A DNA stretch of 64,000 nt from Torymus aiolomorphi (lineage: Eukaryota; Arthropoda; Insecta; Hymenoptera; Torymidae). Shown in pieces: positions 22,331 to 33,339 of this stretch. Within the stretch, counting starts at the first letter, position 1. Every line of letters begins with the position of its first letter. The notes below the pieces were generated by a model, which saw only the letters and a program-made list of their open reading frames with translations, was not told where the DNA came from and searched no databases. The stretch lies in NCBI GenBank assembly GCA_036365515.1, contig CM070873.1, positions 264,672,575 through 264,736,574 of the forward strand, written 5' to 3'. Position numbers and translations under genes: made by a program.

Positions 22331-22919
22331 TAGAAAATGCACTTACTTTTGTTTTTTATTGAGGTTAATTTACAGCGCGCTTCGCCGATACATGAAATTA
22401 GCTAAATATGCTGGCGAATTAGAAGCCGAGAAATACGTTTAACAATACTTTTGACTGCACTTCGATATTAATCGCGTTTTCTCTTTTTTTACATTTTATT
22501 TGCACGATCAGTTCGTGTTCTATTGTGTTAAATTTTCAAATTTGCCTTTAAAAATTAATTAAATGAATCAATAAATTAATTTTGAGGAAGCCACGTGCCA
22601 ATGAATTGGCAGCGGTTTTTAATTTATAAAACATCCGCTCGCCTACGCATGAAACTCATGTAGGTGGAAAAAGCGTGCCTGTTTGTTAAGGCCCCCGTTA
22701 CATAAGCACGTGCACGCGTATGCACGCGTATGCATGCGTAAGATATTTAGTAATTGTCGATGCAGCCAACGTGATAAGGGAGTATCTACACTGCGGGGTG
22801 CATCATGAAGCGCATCGTGGTGCGCGTTCAAACTGCGCGTTCCAAGCTGAATTTACTTTTAAAAATATAACTGATTATAAAGATTGAGTACTTACTTATG
22901 GTATGAGGGAGTTACGATG

Positions 22920-24190
22920 AGAAAATAACCCAAACGAATATTTAAATTATTTTAGAACCCAAGTAGGCGGAGGATATGAGGTCCACGCATATAAGGGAAT
23001 CATGTAGACATGAAAAATTAAGCCAAACGATTATTTAAATAATTTTTAAACCCAATAGCCGGGGTATGCGAGGTGCACGCATATTAGGGAATAACGTAGA
23101 CGTGCAACAATAAGCAAGACAATTATTTAAACCGTTTTTAAACCTAAAAAAGCGGGGGATATGAGTTCCACGCGTATGCGGGAGCGCGTCAGACGTACAT
23201 ATAAGGCAAAATAATTATTTAAATAGTTCTTAACCCCAAGTAGGCGGGGGTTGCGAGTTCCATGCGCATACTGGAATAAAATATACATGGCAAAATAATT
23301 ATTTAAATCATTCTTAACCCCAAGTAGGCGGGGGATGCGAGTTCCACGCGTATACTGGAATAAGGCAAACGTGTATACATGGGAAAATAATTATTTAAAT
23401 CATTTTTAACCCCAAGTAGGCGAAGAGGCGAGTTTCACGCGTACACGGAGGCACGCCAGGCGTGTATACATGGCAAAATAATTATGTAAACAATTCTTAA
23501 CCCCAAGTAGGAGCGGGATGCGAATTCCACGCATATACGGGAGCGCGTCAGACGTGCATACATGGCAAAGTAATTTTTTAAATAGTTCTTAACCCCAAAT
23601 AGGCGAGGGATGCGAGTTCCACGCGTATACTGGAATAAGGCAGTCATGTATATATGGCAAAATAATTATGTAAACAATTCTTAATCCCAAGTAGGAGCGG
23701 GATGCGAATTCCACGCGTATACGGGAGCGCGTCAGGCGTGCATATATGGCAAAGTAATTTTTTAAATAGTTCTTAACCCCAAATAGGCGAGGGATGCGAG
23801 TTCCACGCTTATACTGTAATAAGGCAGACGTGTATTATAGCAAAATAATTATTTAAATAATCCTCAAGTAGGTGGGTGATGCTCCCGTATACGCGTGGAA
23901 CTTGCATCTCCCGCCTACTTGGGGTTAAGAATTATTTAAATAATTGTTTTGCTTCGTATGCACGTCTGACTCGATTCCGTATACGCATTGGAACTTGCAT
24001 CTTCCGCCTACTTGGGGTTAAGAACTATTTAAATAATTATTTTGCCATGTATGCACGTCTGACGCGCTCCCGTACACGCGTTGAACTCGCATCCCCCGCC
24101 TACTTGGTGTTAAGAATTATTTAAATAATTTGTTTGCCTTGTATTATTGAAATAATTTTTTTGCCTTGTATTACACGTCTACGTAACACC
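22920..24190. repeat. Foldback minisatellite array (about 90-bp units)
   Basis: About eleven units in one orientation (22920-23870) then about three inverted units (23880-24180), centre near 23875. Consensus blocks: AATTATTTAAATAATTCTTA, CCCCAAGTAGGCGGGGGATG, CGAGTTCCACGCGTATACGG, GAGCGCGTCAGACGTG. Units average about 90 bp. Early units are more diverged than middle ones. No coding potential. The same family is at 37137, 47935, 52438, 56930 and (a diverged form) 57900. Confidence 0.85.
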
Positions 24191-24595
24191 CGACTCTAGC
24201 TTAAATTCACTCGTCATTTGAACGCACGCGCTACGGTGTGCAGCGCGAGTGCCCAATCCGCGACAGTCTCTACTGCGCAGACTCGAAGCTGCCGTCCGAC
24301 TTCGACTCTCTGATTTGGTATTGATGAAGCCCTAGAGCAATTGAATTTTTCAAATTCGGATGATAATTTTGATCACTCGAGAACCACTCGTCAATTATCA
24401 CCCTAGCTAGAAAAAGTCAACTTTCCTCCCTAGTTGCACCATGTACTATTTTTAAATTAATTTTAGCAGATGAATTTGTTGTTTTTGACTGAAAGTTATT
24501 TGATCGATGGATTCGGCTCGGTATAGGACTACCCGTTACTTATAATAAAACGAGTATCTGGGCCAAAATTCGTATGATCTATGAAAAATTTTCTG

Positions 24596-24900
24596 AGAAA
24601 ATCCATAAACTTGATTACATACGAACGTACATATATACATACATACATGATAGAAAATTCACAAATGAACTAATTCTTGGCGGAAAATAGTTTTTATACA
24701 GTAAATTGCTAGTTTTTGGGGGGTTACAATCTTTACGATTCGGTGACAAGAATAATGCCAACTTTGATAAAGGCCGATTGAAAAACGTCGCACAGTACCA
24801 ACCACCTCCTGTATACCGATGTCGCCCTTCGAACAAGACGGTATGAGAGCCGCATTTGAATATCACTCTGGAGAAAATATAAGGCTCTTTTGAGAAGCGG
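24596..24900. repeat. Second copy of the 17240 dispersed repeat
   Basis: Has the same flanking blocks as 17240-17510 with a 140-bp GC-richer segment at 24724-24865 (includes GTACCAACCACCTCCTGTAT) absent from the other copy. That segment may be a retroelement 3' piece; not identified. Confidence 0.6.
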
Positions 24901-25622
24901 TCGTGTTTAAAAATTGTTACCTTTTATCTTATATTCTTCATTTTTTTTTTTTTTTTTTTATAAATGTGAAGATCTCTTTAAAATTATAATAAAAATTGCT
25001 TGTTTCATATCGGGAAAATTACAAAAACTGACCGGGAAAAAGAGGGAAAAATACGGGAATTTTTTCTTAAGTCAGGAGTAAATACCCTGAAATTGTATAA
25101 AATCGTTGCGAATCATAGAAAACTGTATTAAAATGCTAGAAACTTTATAAAAGTGAGTCACATATCTACAAACAATTGCTTATAACTTTGCAAGTTTTGA
25201 AAATTTTCGAATTTTTTATATTGCTACGTCCCCTGAAATTGAACAAAGAATAAAATGAGACCTTGCAAATTAAAATTGGATGAAAAATGAAAAAGAATTA
25301 TGGGTTTTGTTAATTTCTTTTTCAATTGTCGATATCTTCTTGAATAATATTTAAATTTCTTTGAAAATTTTTTGTTTGTTTCTTCAAGAATTATTGTTTC
25401 ATTCTATATTGTTTCTCAAATTATAATATGTGAATTTAAAGAAAAGAATTGATACGCTCAACCATAATCGTTGTAAGAAGAATGTTATTTTGTAAGAAGA
25501 ATGTTATTTTCGGGCAAACGTGAGCTATATTTCTACAGTGAAAATTCACTGAAAGAAAAAATTATTATTAATTATTGACTCTCGTCCACCAATTTTGGTG
25601 AAAATCCCGAGTCTTAAAAAGG

Positions 25623-25689
25623 AGGTGTTTCATCCTGGCTACTGGATTGGACTCATCAGTGATGATCCAGCAGCCGTCATCAGACACCT
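25623..25689 (-). ncRNA. Hammerhead ribozyme, unit 1
   Basis: Minus strand, 67 nt: helix III AGGTG/CACCT, cleavage triplet GTC, helix I TGATGA/TCATCA, core CTGATGA, helix II GTCC/GGAT (one G.U pair next to the core), core GAAA. Same layout as the copy at 26160. The G.U pair at the base of helix II may weaken it. Confidence 0.8.
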
Positions 25690-25795
25690 GCCGCATGCTG
25701 GTTGTGCGGCCTACTTATAGAATATGGAGTATAATTTCTCTAACGAGCAATCATACTCCCTCTGGCGGTAGAACCAGAGACCGACATTCTTGCCC

Positions 25796-25855
25796 TGATG
25801 ACGGCTGCTGGATCATCACTGATGAGTCCAATCTAGTAGCCAGGACGAAACACCT
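25796..25855 (+). ncRNA. Hammerhead ribozyme lacking its 5' strand, unit 2
   Basis: Helix I (TGATGA/TCATCA), core CTGATGA, helix II GTCC/GGAC, GAAA and CACCT are present, but helix III's other strand and the GTC are missing: the sequence before TGATGA is TTGCCC, the abutting end of unit 1. It corresponds to the 3' product of hammerhead cleavage and cannot itself cleave in the same way. Confidence 0.8.
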
Positions 25856-26159
25856 CCTTTTTAAGACTCGGGATTTTCACCAAAATTGGTGGACGAGAGT
25901 CAATAATTAATAATAATTTTTTCTTTCAGTGAATTTTCACTGTAGAAATATAGCTCACGTTTGCCCGAAAATAACATTCTTCTTACAAAATAACATTCTT
26001 CTTACAACGATTATGGTTGATCGTATCAATTCTTTTCTTTAAATACAACTACCGACTAGGGCAAGAATGTCGGTCTCTTACCGCCAGAGGGAGTATGATT
26101 GCTCGTTAAAGAAATTATACTCCATATTCTATAAGTAGGCCGCACAACCAGCATGCGGC

Positions 26160-26226
26160 AGGTGTCTGATGACGGCTGCTGGATCATCACTGATGAGTCC
26201 AATCCAGTAGCCAGGACGAAACACCT
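26160..26226 (+). ncRNA. Complete hammerhead ribozyme, unit 3
   Basis: All parts in order: helix III strand AGGTG (26160-26164); UC completing GUC (26165-26166, cleavage after 26166); helix I TGATGA (26167-26172) pairing with TCATCA (26184-26189) around an 11-nt loop; core CTGATGA (26190-26196); helix II GTCC (26197-26200) pairing with GGAC (26214-26217) around a 13-nt loop; core GAAA (26218-26221); helix III CACCT (26222-26226). Every conserved core nucleotide is present, and all 15 helix pairs are Watson-Crick. Open at helix III (type III layout). Confidence 0.9.
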
Positions 26227-26884
26227 CCTTTTTAAGACTCGGGATTTTCACCAAAATTGGTGGACGAGAGTCAATAATTAATAATAATGTTTTCTTTCAG
26301 TGAATTTTCACTGTAGAAATATAGCTCACGTTTGCCCGAAAATAACATTCTTCTTACAATATAATATGTGAAGTAATCATCGTAAAAATTTTTATATTTT
26401 ATATACATATATATCGCTCCGGAACCACCTTAAGCATTTATGTATTTATTTGTACATATGAATTAACCTATCTTTTCATTTTAGTAAAAGTGGTCTTTTT
26501 TATACCTATATTTTTGAGAATTATTAGTCAATTAATTTTATAAGGTGATGGCTTTGATATAGCTCTTTTTAAAGATTATATATTCCGATAGTTTTGTTAG
26601 AGGATCCTTTTCCTCTCTTATTAACTCGGAGAGGCTCAGGGTTCCGGCTCACGGGTTTTGCTGAAACAAAGCAAGCATTTTTTTTCAGTATTTCCTTAAA
26701 TGCAGTTAAAAATGTTCATAACTTCAGTTTATCAAAGCGTGAGGGTCTAACTTCGGTTCGTTTCATATTTTAACATCTAAAAACAGATCTCAAAGTTTGA
26801 GAAAAATCCATGATCCGGATCTGAGATACACTCCTTGTAAGACTTAAATTTTCCCTCTATCAATCATATATTTCGTTTACATAG

Positions 26885-29800
26885 ACAACTAGACTGGATC
26901 ATTCACTCAGGCAATGACAATCTTCTTAAATTGGATGACAAACAACTGGAAGCCAAGCGACTTTGCAATGACCATTTTACTGCTGACGATTTTGTGGTCG
27001 GTTCTGGTATGACAAAATTGAAAAATATAGCTATACCTATTCAAAAGGCTTCAGATACTGATTCGAATGATTCCGGTGACGTTGAAGAACATGATGGCTC
27101 TGGAATTGACCTTCCTCCTACCTCTGAAGACAGATCAGTTATTGATTTAGAAACACCCTTTATAAGAGAAAGAAGTAACAACATGCCACAAAACTTTGTG
27201 GGAATTGATTTAGAAACATCTTCTTTAATAGAAACTAGTCATAACATTCCTCAACACTTTGATGCAGCAGAGCCATCTTGTTCAGGAATGCAAAGCAAGT
27301 CGAACTTTGATTGTGACTCTACCGGAAAATCATTAAATGCAAATGTTCAAACTAAAAAGTATGAAACTTTAGTTAAAAAATTGCAACATGAAATTGCGAG
27401 TTTAAAAGAGCAGTTAAACAAAAAAGATAAACAATGTAAACAAGCACAGTATGTGACTAAAACAATGAGTGTACGAAGAGATGTGTATAAACAAAAGGCT
27501 ATTAAACTTTCTAAAGATATTCGTAATAAAGATCAAAAAAGATAAAAAAATTAAAAATCTTGAACGTAAAATTGAAAAATCTATGGAAGCAGTTTCTTTT
27601 TATGACGAGTATTTAAAGCTTAATGCAAATGTATTAAACTTTTTTAAAATGCAAATGAATCATGTCAAACTCAGAAAGTGGTCTAATGATGAAAAAGAAT
27701 TTGCTGTGATTTTATTTTATAAATCTCTAAAAGCGTATTGTTATTTGCGTGACCAAAAGAAGTTTACCTTACCATGTATTAGTTTGATAAGACGATGGAT
27801 TAATGAACTTGATTTGGAGCCTGGAAATAACATTAAGTTATTTGAATTGTTAAAAATAAAATCAAGCACAATGACAGTAAAAGAGCGCGAGTGCGTATTA
27901 ATGTGGGATTAAATGAGCATAAAAACGTGGTTAGATTACAACCCAAAAAAGGATTTGATTGAAGGTTACACTGATATGGGAAAGCATGGTCGCAATGCAA
28001 ATCGTGGTAATTATGTTTTAGTTTTTATGTTACGAGGTAGACAAAATGATTGGAGACAGCCTATTTGCTACTATGTTCCCCATAACAGTGTAAATGGAAA
28101 GTTATTGCACAAAATCATTTTAGATGTAATAGATTACGTTGAAGGTACTGGTTTTCTATTAAAATCAATGGTATGCGATCAAGGATCGCCAAATCAATCG
28201 GCTATAAAAGAATTGGGAATAACCAAAAATAAACCATTTCTTGAACGAAACAATCGTAAAATTTTCTTCAATTTTGATGCTCCCCATTTACTTAAATGCC
28301 TTCGTAACACTTTTCGCAAACGTCAATTTGAAATTAATGAGAAACCCGTGTCATGGGATGCGATTCGGGAATTAAGAAATCGTGAAAAAGATCTTCCAAC
28401 TAAATCTGACCCTAAACTAACAGACAGACATCTAGATCCTAATGCTTTTCAGTTAATGAACGTTAGTCTTGCGGCTCAAATTTTTAGTAACAGTGTTTCT
28501 TCAGCTTTATTAGCAGGCGCGGTCGCATCAGAAAAACCTTTCATTCATCCCGATTGCATTGCAACAGCAAATTTTATTAAAAAAGTAAACGACCTTTTTG
28601 ATTGTTTAAATAGTAGAAGTTCTCGAGATGTTAATCCTTTGCGTCGTCCTTTGTCAAACTTAAATCCTCAAGTAGTACAGTATTTGAAAGATTCTTTGAA
28701 TAAAAACGGTAATCCGCCATGCTTTGACGGTTTTTATTTGACGATTAACAGTATACTTTTGCAATGGGAAGATATGGCATCAAACGAGGGAGTATATTTG
28801 TTAGCGACGCGTTTAAATCAAGATCCGTTAGAAAATTTATTTTCTGTTTTAAGAAGTCGTTCTGGTCACAATCAAAATCCAACTGCGATGCAAGTGAGGC
28901 ATAATTTACAGTATAGTATTACTGCAAATTTAACGTCTTCATCGAAATTAACAAACTGCGAACCTGACGAAACAGTAGCGTTACTAGCAATTTGTACGAA
29001 AAGTACTAAGCTTGATTTACAAGAATCGTTAGAAAATATGACCAATCCTGTGCCCGCGTTTACTGAAGACATTGACGATAATACCGATCGTATTACTTGT
29101 AATTTTCTTGCAAATGACAACAGTATCATCGAAGAAATGCAAGTAATGAAAGTGATGAATTAATTAACGATGATATTGAAGACGTTTGCAGTGAAATTTC
29201 ATTCGATGGAGTAATGAATCTGTTCATTTCGATGAAAATGAAGATACTTTTGTTGAAGAGATGTCTGATTCAGACACAGTTGTAGGTGATGTTGATGATA
29301 ATGAATTTCAAGAAGTATCTAATTCATTAAATGAAGGGAGTGAGAATTTGAATAATATAGATAGGAGCTTGTCATCGGAAACTTATGATAAAATGAATAG
29401 TGTTTTGACAAATTCTCACAATCGCCAAGATTCATGTACTCCTTTACGGGGAGCAATAAAGTATGTTGCTGGATATATAGCTATGAAATGTATTTCAAAA
29501 TTTAATTGTTCTGATTGTAAAGCTTCTTTCACTAGAGTTAATTGTAACATGGAAAGTAACGATGATCTATTACTGTTTTTTAAAGCGTATAAAGTATTTA
29601 ATGTGACCAATGAACTTGAAAATCTTTGCGTCCCTTCTGACGCTTTTTATAGAATCATTATAACAGCTATTGAAACTTTTGATACACTATTTTCTGAAGT
29701 AAGTTACAAAACAGAAGTTAGTAAAGTTTTAATTGATAAAATCACAGCTGAAATTCTTAAATATCATGCACAGTTTTGGATTACTGACGAACCTTGTAAA

Positions 29801-29959
29801 TCGCATCGTGAGGCTGTAATTGTGTTTTTTGTTAGAGTTCATATTTTTAATAAGGTGAAATGGATAAATTATGATTTGCGAGATGCTAAAAGTTCAAGAA
29901 AAAGATATTTTGCTGGTAACAAGCCTAATGCTAAGTTGCAGAAATTGAGTCATGAGTAA
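26885..29959 (+). pseudogene. P-element/THAP9-like transposase, main part, broken
   Basis: Continues exon 1 (20751). Order seen: rest of the THAP finger (QLDWIIHSGN ... KRLCNDHFTADDF, 26886-27000); acidic linker; coiled coil (KLQHEIASLKEQLNKKDKQ, about 27380); LRKWSNDEKEFAVILFYKS (27670); MWD at 27901-27909, in the position of a first catalytic Asp; MVCDQGSPNQS (28165) with a second; LNQDPLENLFSVLRSRSG (28820) and a C-terminal domain with KYVAGYIAMKC (29459), all typical of P-type transposases and THAP9. Damage: frameshift near 27530 in an A run, in-frame TAA at 27910-27912 just after MWD, and a frame change between 29155 and 29261. Terminal repeats of the element were not found. Family confident; it is not intact as written. 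Confidence 0.85.
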
Positions 29960-30019
29960 AAAAAGAACATATTAGATTTTATTAACGTCTATATTACTTA
30001 ATGAGAAACTAAATTAGAA

Positions 30020-30443
30020 GGGGGGGGGTCCAAAGTTTAGACGACTCACTTGAAAATTGAAGTCAACTATAGACGTTTTTCAGTTCGACATATGGTAATG
30101 CAGATTGTTCTTAATTTCGACGTTCTAAATTACGAAAATCATATTTTCAAATGTAACAGTTCATCTACTGTCCAAAACATCGAATTTCATCAATACGATC
30201 TCAAAGCAAATATAACTTGTTTCTAATGATTTATTTCGAAATATGTTTATTGTATCCCTATTAAAATTCTATTAATGAAATTCGATGTTTTGGACAGTAG
30301 GTGAATTGTTACATTCGAAAATATGATTTTCGCAATTTAGAATTTCGAAATTTTGCACAATCTGCAGTAGCTTACATTGAAACCGAGCACGTCTATAGTT
30401 GACTTCAATTTTCAAGTGAGTCGTCTAAACTTTGGACCCCCCC
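30020..30443. mobile_element. Hairpin MITE, 424 bp, perfect 8-bp TSD
   Basis: Near-complete palindrome starting with a G run then GTCCAAAGTTTAGACGACTC, ending with the complement. AATTAGAA is exactly duplicated at 30012-30019 and 30444-30451. An 8-bp duplication fits hAT or P elements; P is attractive because a P-type transposase ends 60 bp upstream, but that is inference. Confidence 0.85.
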
Positions 30444-30451
30444 AATTAGAA

Positions 30452-32204
30452 TATGTATTTTTTAACACAAAGGAAATAATTTTTTTTTTCATGATGAAAT
30501 TTCAACAAGTTGTTACGCTTATTGTATTGTCTTAAGCTAATATGAATATATGTTTATTTCCTTACAGACAATTATTTTTGTGATTCAATAAAAGGTGACA
30601 TTTAATGGCCATTTATTAATATAAAGCATGATTTTTAATTATAATATTTATGATTATCTTCAAATAAGTAAAATACTAGTTATTAATTTTCAATTTCATT
30701 TTTCTTCATAGAAATTTTTCACTTTTTTCAATGTTGTGTGATAATTTATTTATAAATCATAGATCTTCATGAAAAAAAAGTTTGTTTAGTTGTATTTAAT
30801 TGTATAAACATTTTTATTGCTAATTTGATAATAGTAATTTCCATTTCGTAGTTACAATATTAATTCATTTTGTAAAATTATTGAAGTAAAATTATTAAAA
30901 ATATAATGTCACTTTTTATACACTACGATTTTTTTTTTATATTGCATGTATATACTATATTAAATTGTAAGACAGCATTTATACTAAATTATTCTATAGT
31001 TCTTAGGGTATGAGCGCTGTCATGCCATATCAATTACCGTCTTTTTGTTTATAATCCATATTTACGTTCATAAATGATTCAGATTATAATACTTTGTTCG
31101 GATAATCAGAAAGTACTTGAATTCAGTATTGATTCACGTAATAGATATAAACTTGAAATTAATAACAATTACTTGTAGTAACGTGCATAAAGCAATATAA
31201 TTTATAATTTTGTTTTATCTTTTGTAATAAATTGTGGTGAATAGTTTCGCATGGTAACTAATTTGCATTTCTTTTTGTAGATTATTGAAATGAAAAAATA
31301 TCTGATTACAGGCAAAAGATTTTAATTTTTAGTGCATGTTAGGAATATTTAAAAATATTCATCACCCTTTCTTCCTTAACCTAATAATCCTATGTTTCCT
31401 ATCCTATCCTGATGGAAAATATCTGCCACCTTCCCGCTCGGTTTCCATCGAATAATATCGAGTTTGCATATTATTTCTATTGTTTTTAAATAATTAATGA
31501 AATTAAATTACTAAAATAATGTGTAAAACATATGTTAAAATTATTTATGCAAACACATATTAACTGAGAGCAGAACATATTAATGAACATTCCATGAATT
31601 TAAGTAGAATTAACAATCATTTTGGTAACGCAGGGTCGATTTTTGTGTTTTTCAATTTTAAAAATCGATACTACCTTTTTTTATGCCTGATCCATTATTT
31701 TGAGATTGCTGCAGCATATTTTTATCCACAGGGGAGGTATTTTATCAGAATGGTGAAATGTTATATAGATATTTTATTAAATATAATGTGGCCATTTCCT
31801 TCAAGGAATATCTTAAATATAAAGTCGTTTAAAATATTTTCCAAATCTGATACAGTCAATTACAAACGGGAGCTATTCAGAACACGAACAAAATTCTTTT
31901 CAAAAATAAATAATAGAAAAATTCTCGTCTATAAAAATTAAAAACAAATTGCATAAACTTACAGACTTTCAACTACCTAGAGGAAAAACATTCCGAAAAA
32001 TGTAAAAGATGTATTCCCATAAAATTTTTAGATCATGTGTCGACGTAGGGCTTAATTCCCTTAATCACCGCATTTTCTATAGTTTAATCGTTAGGTGGAA
32101 ATGGTATTGGAAATACCGATATCACATATCATATTAAAATAATTTAATGAGAATATTATGGACTTCTTGCCACGTTTTTTTAAATTTTTATATACTAAAC
32201 TTTA
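30452..32204. other. AT-rich DNA, no gene recognised
   Basis: Poly-T tracts and short AT repeats. The 115-codon frame at 31594-31941 has no recognisable family and no supporting splice or start context. Confidence 0.5.
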
Positions 32205-32360
32205 AACATTTTATACCACTGTAACCTCAAAATCATAATTTTAACATAATTATTCGGCTCTCGTGGTATGAAATACGGTTCGAAACTGGTGCGTAATATG
32301 ATTTTTAGCTCGTGTGACTTTTCTCACTCGCATCGCTCGTGCGAAGAACGCGTTACATCC
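32205..32360. repeat. Second copy of the 8690 hairpin repeat
   Basis: ATTTTATACCACTGTAACCT, CGTGGTATGAAATACGGTTC and the CTCACTCGCATCGCTCGTGC palindrome follow in the same order as at 8690-8850. Diverged. Confidence 0.6.
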
Positions 32361-32760
32361 CCGCTGGAAATAGAAAATGTATATAAATGTAAAAAAATGT
32401 ATACAAACTTATATAATAAGTGTTTATAAAAGTTGTAATTAGAACATTTTTTGCATTTATATACGTTTATATACATTTATATAACTTTTTTTTTACAAAA
32501 ATTTTCACTTATTTACATTTATATTTTTTTTCTTACATTTTGAATAGTTGTATTGAAAATTTGTATTTTTGTAAATATACATATATTTAGTTTTTTTACA
32601 GATATATACATTTATATACATTTATATACATTTATATATTTTTTTAAAATTTTCGCTATATAAGACTTTTTTTTCTTAATTTTATGGAAGTGTATATAAA
32701 TGTATATAAATGTAAAACAATATGTATAAATTTCAAAAATTTCTTTAAAATCACCCATCT
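32361..32760. repeat. (TATATAAATGTA)-type low-complexity tract
   Basis: Many copies of TATATAAATGTA and its complement TACATTTATATA, in both orientations, so it can fold. No coding. Confidence 0.75.
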
Positions 32761-33339
32761 GACAATTTAGTTGTCTGATATAATACCCCCGCGTCTTTCT
32801 TCTTAAACCTTTATTGATACATTGATTATGATGAATAAATTACTCGAAAATTAAAAACTGTCAGAAAACATAATATCATGTGCACCCAAGGGTTGGTGGG
32901 CTTTTTTATATCGCGAGTTTGCAGAGACTCGTGCTAACTTTTGCCTTCGACTTGTACTTATAAATACTCGGTCTGCTAAATCCAACATTGAGTACACCCT
33001 TGATACACAATGTATTATTTTACAGTGAATATGAAAATTAATATAATGGTTGCATACAGTCGAAAAGTGATATGTCAAGTGATATATCAAGTTAAATAAC
33101 TGTACATATATGACTACATAACTAATTATTACTATTTATTTTCTTGTATAACAATTTATATCTTTTTTTATTTCTTTCAATTATTATTTTTTTAATCAAA
33201 TAATTGTAAGAATTTATTAACTTTTAATAATATTTAATATAATTTATTTTTAAATTAAATTTTATTTAATCATTATTAAATTGTTATTTATAAAAAAATT
33301 TTATAACATGTAAAATTGCAAATCATCATGCAGTCATGC
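32761..33339. other. Intergenic DNA upstream of TXNDC17
   Basis: Nothing firm. A 79-codon minus-strand frame at 32851-33090 has no recognised family. Confidence 0.4.

Larger units (their letters stand above)
25435..26359. mobile_element. Hammerhead-bearing three-unit retroelement, 13-bp TSD
   Basis: Flanked by TATAATATGTGAA at 25422-25434 and 26360-26372, a target duplication of retrotransposon type. Inside: unit 1 on minus (25795 down to 25435), unit 2 on plus (25796 to about 26043), a short linker, unit 3 on plus (26059 to 26359). Units 1 and 3 begin GGGCAAGAATGTCGGTCTCT, contain a full hammerhead, and continue through GACTCGGGATTTTCACCAAA. Unit 2 lacks everything upstream of the predicted cleavage site. 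No ORF. The inverted-plus-tandem layout recalls Penelope-like elements, many of which carry hammerheads, and retrozymes; no reverse transcriptase is present, so it is non-autonomous. Confidence 0.8.
20852..26884 (+). other. Inferred 6-kb intron of the THAP/P-type gene, filled with repeats
   Basis: GT at 20852-20853 and AG at 26883-26884 (TTTCGTTTACATAG) join exons of the same phase. It holds a repeat with TTTCAGAGATATT (21947 and 22260, also near 47590 and inverted near 49710), a foldback array (22920-24190), a dispersed repeat (24596-24900), and a hammerhead-bearing insertion (25435-26359). The stretch 20900-21900 is AT-rich with nothing recognised. The intron may have grown by these insertions. 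Confidence 0.55.

Noticed and set aside
22330..22400. Helitron 3' end on minus (GCGCGC with CTAG nearby)
   Set aside because: The hairpin is incomplete and lies about 50 bp from CTAG, too far for a canonical end.
22920..24190. CRISPR-like look of evenly spaced ~90-bp repeats
   Set aside because: Whole units repeat with no unique spacers, orientation flips once, and the genome is eukaryotic.
25647..25910. 87-codon frame over the ribozyme units
   Set aside because: Covers a palindrome of structured RNA sequence; no family, and its mirror is equally open.
31594..31941. 115-codon frame as a host gene
   Set aside because: AT-rich, hydrophobic by composition, no motif, no splice context.
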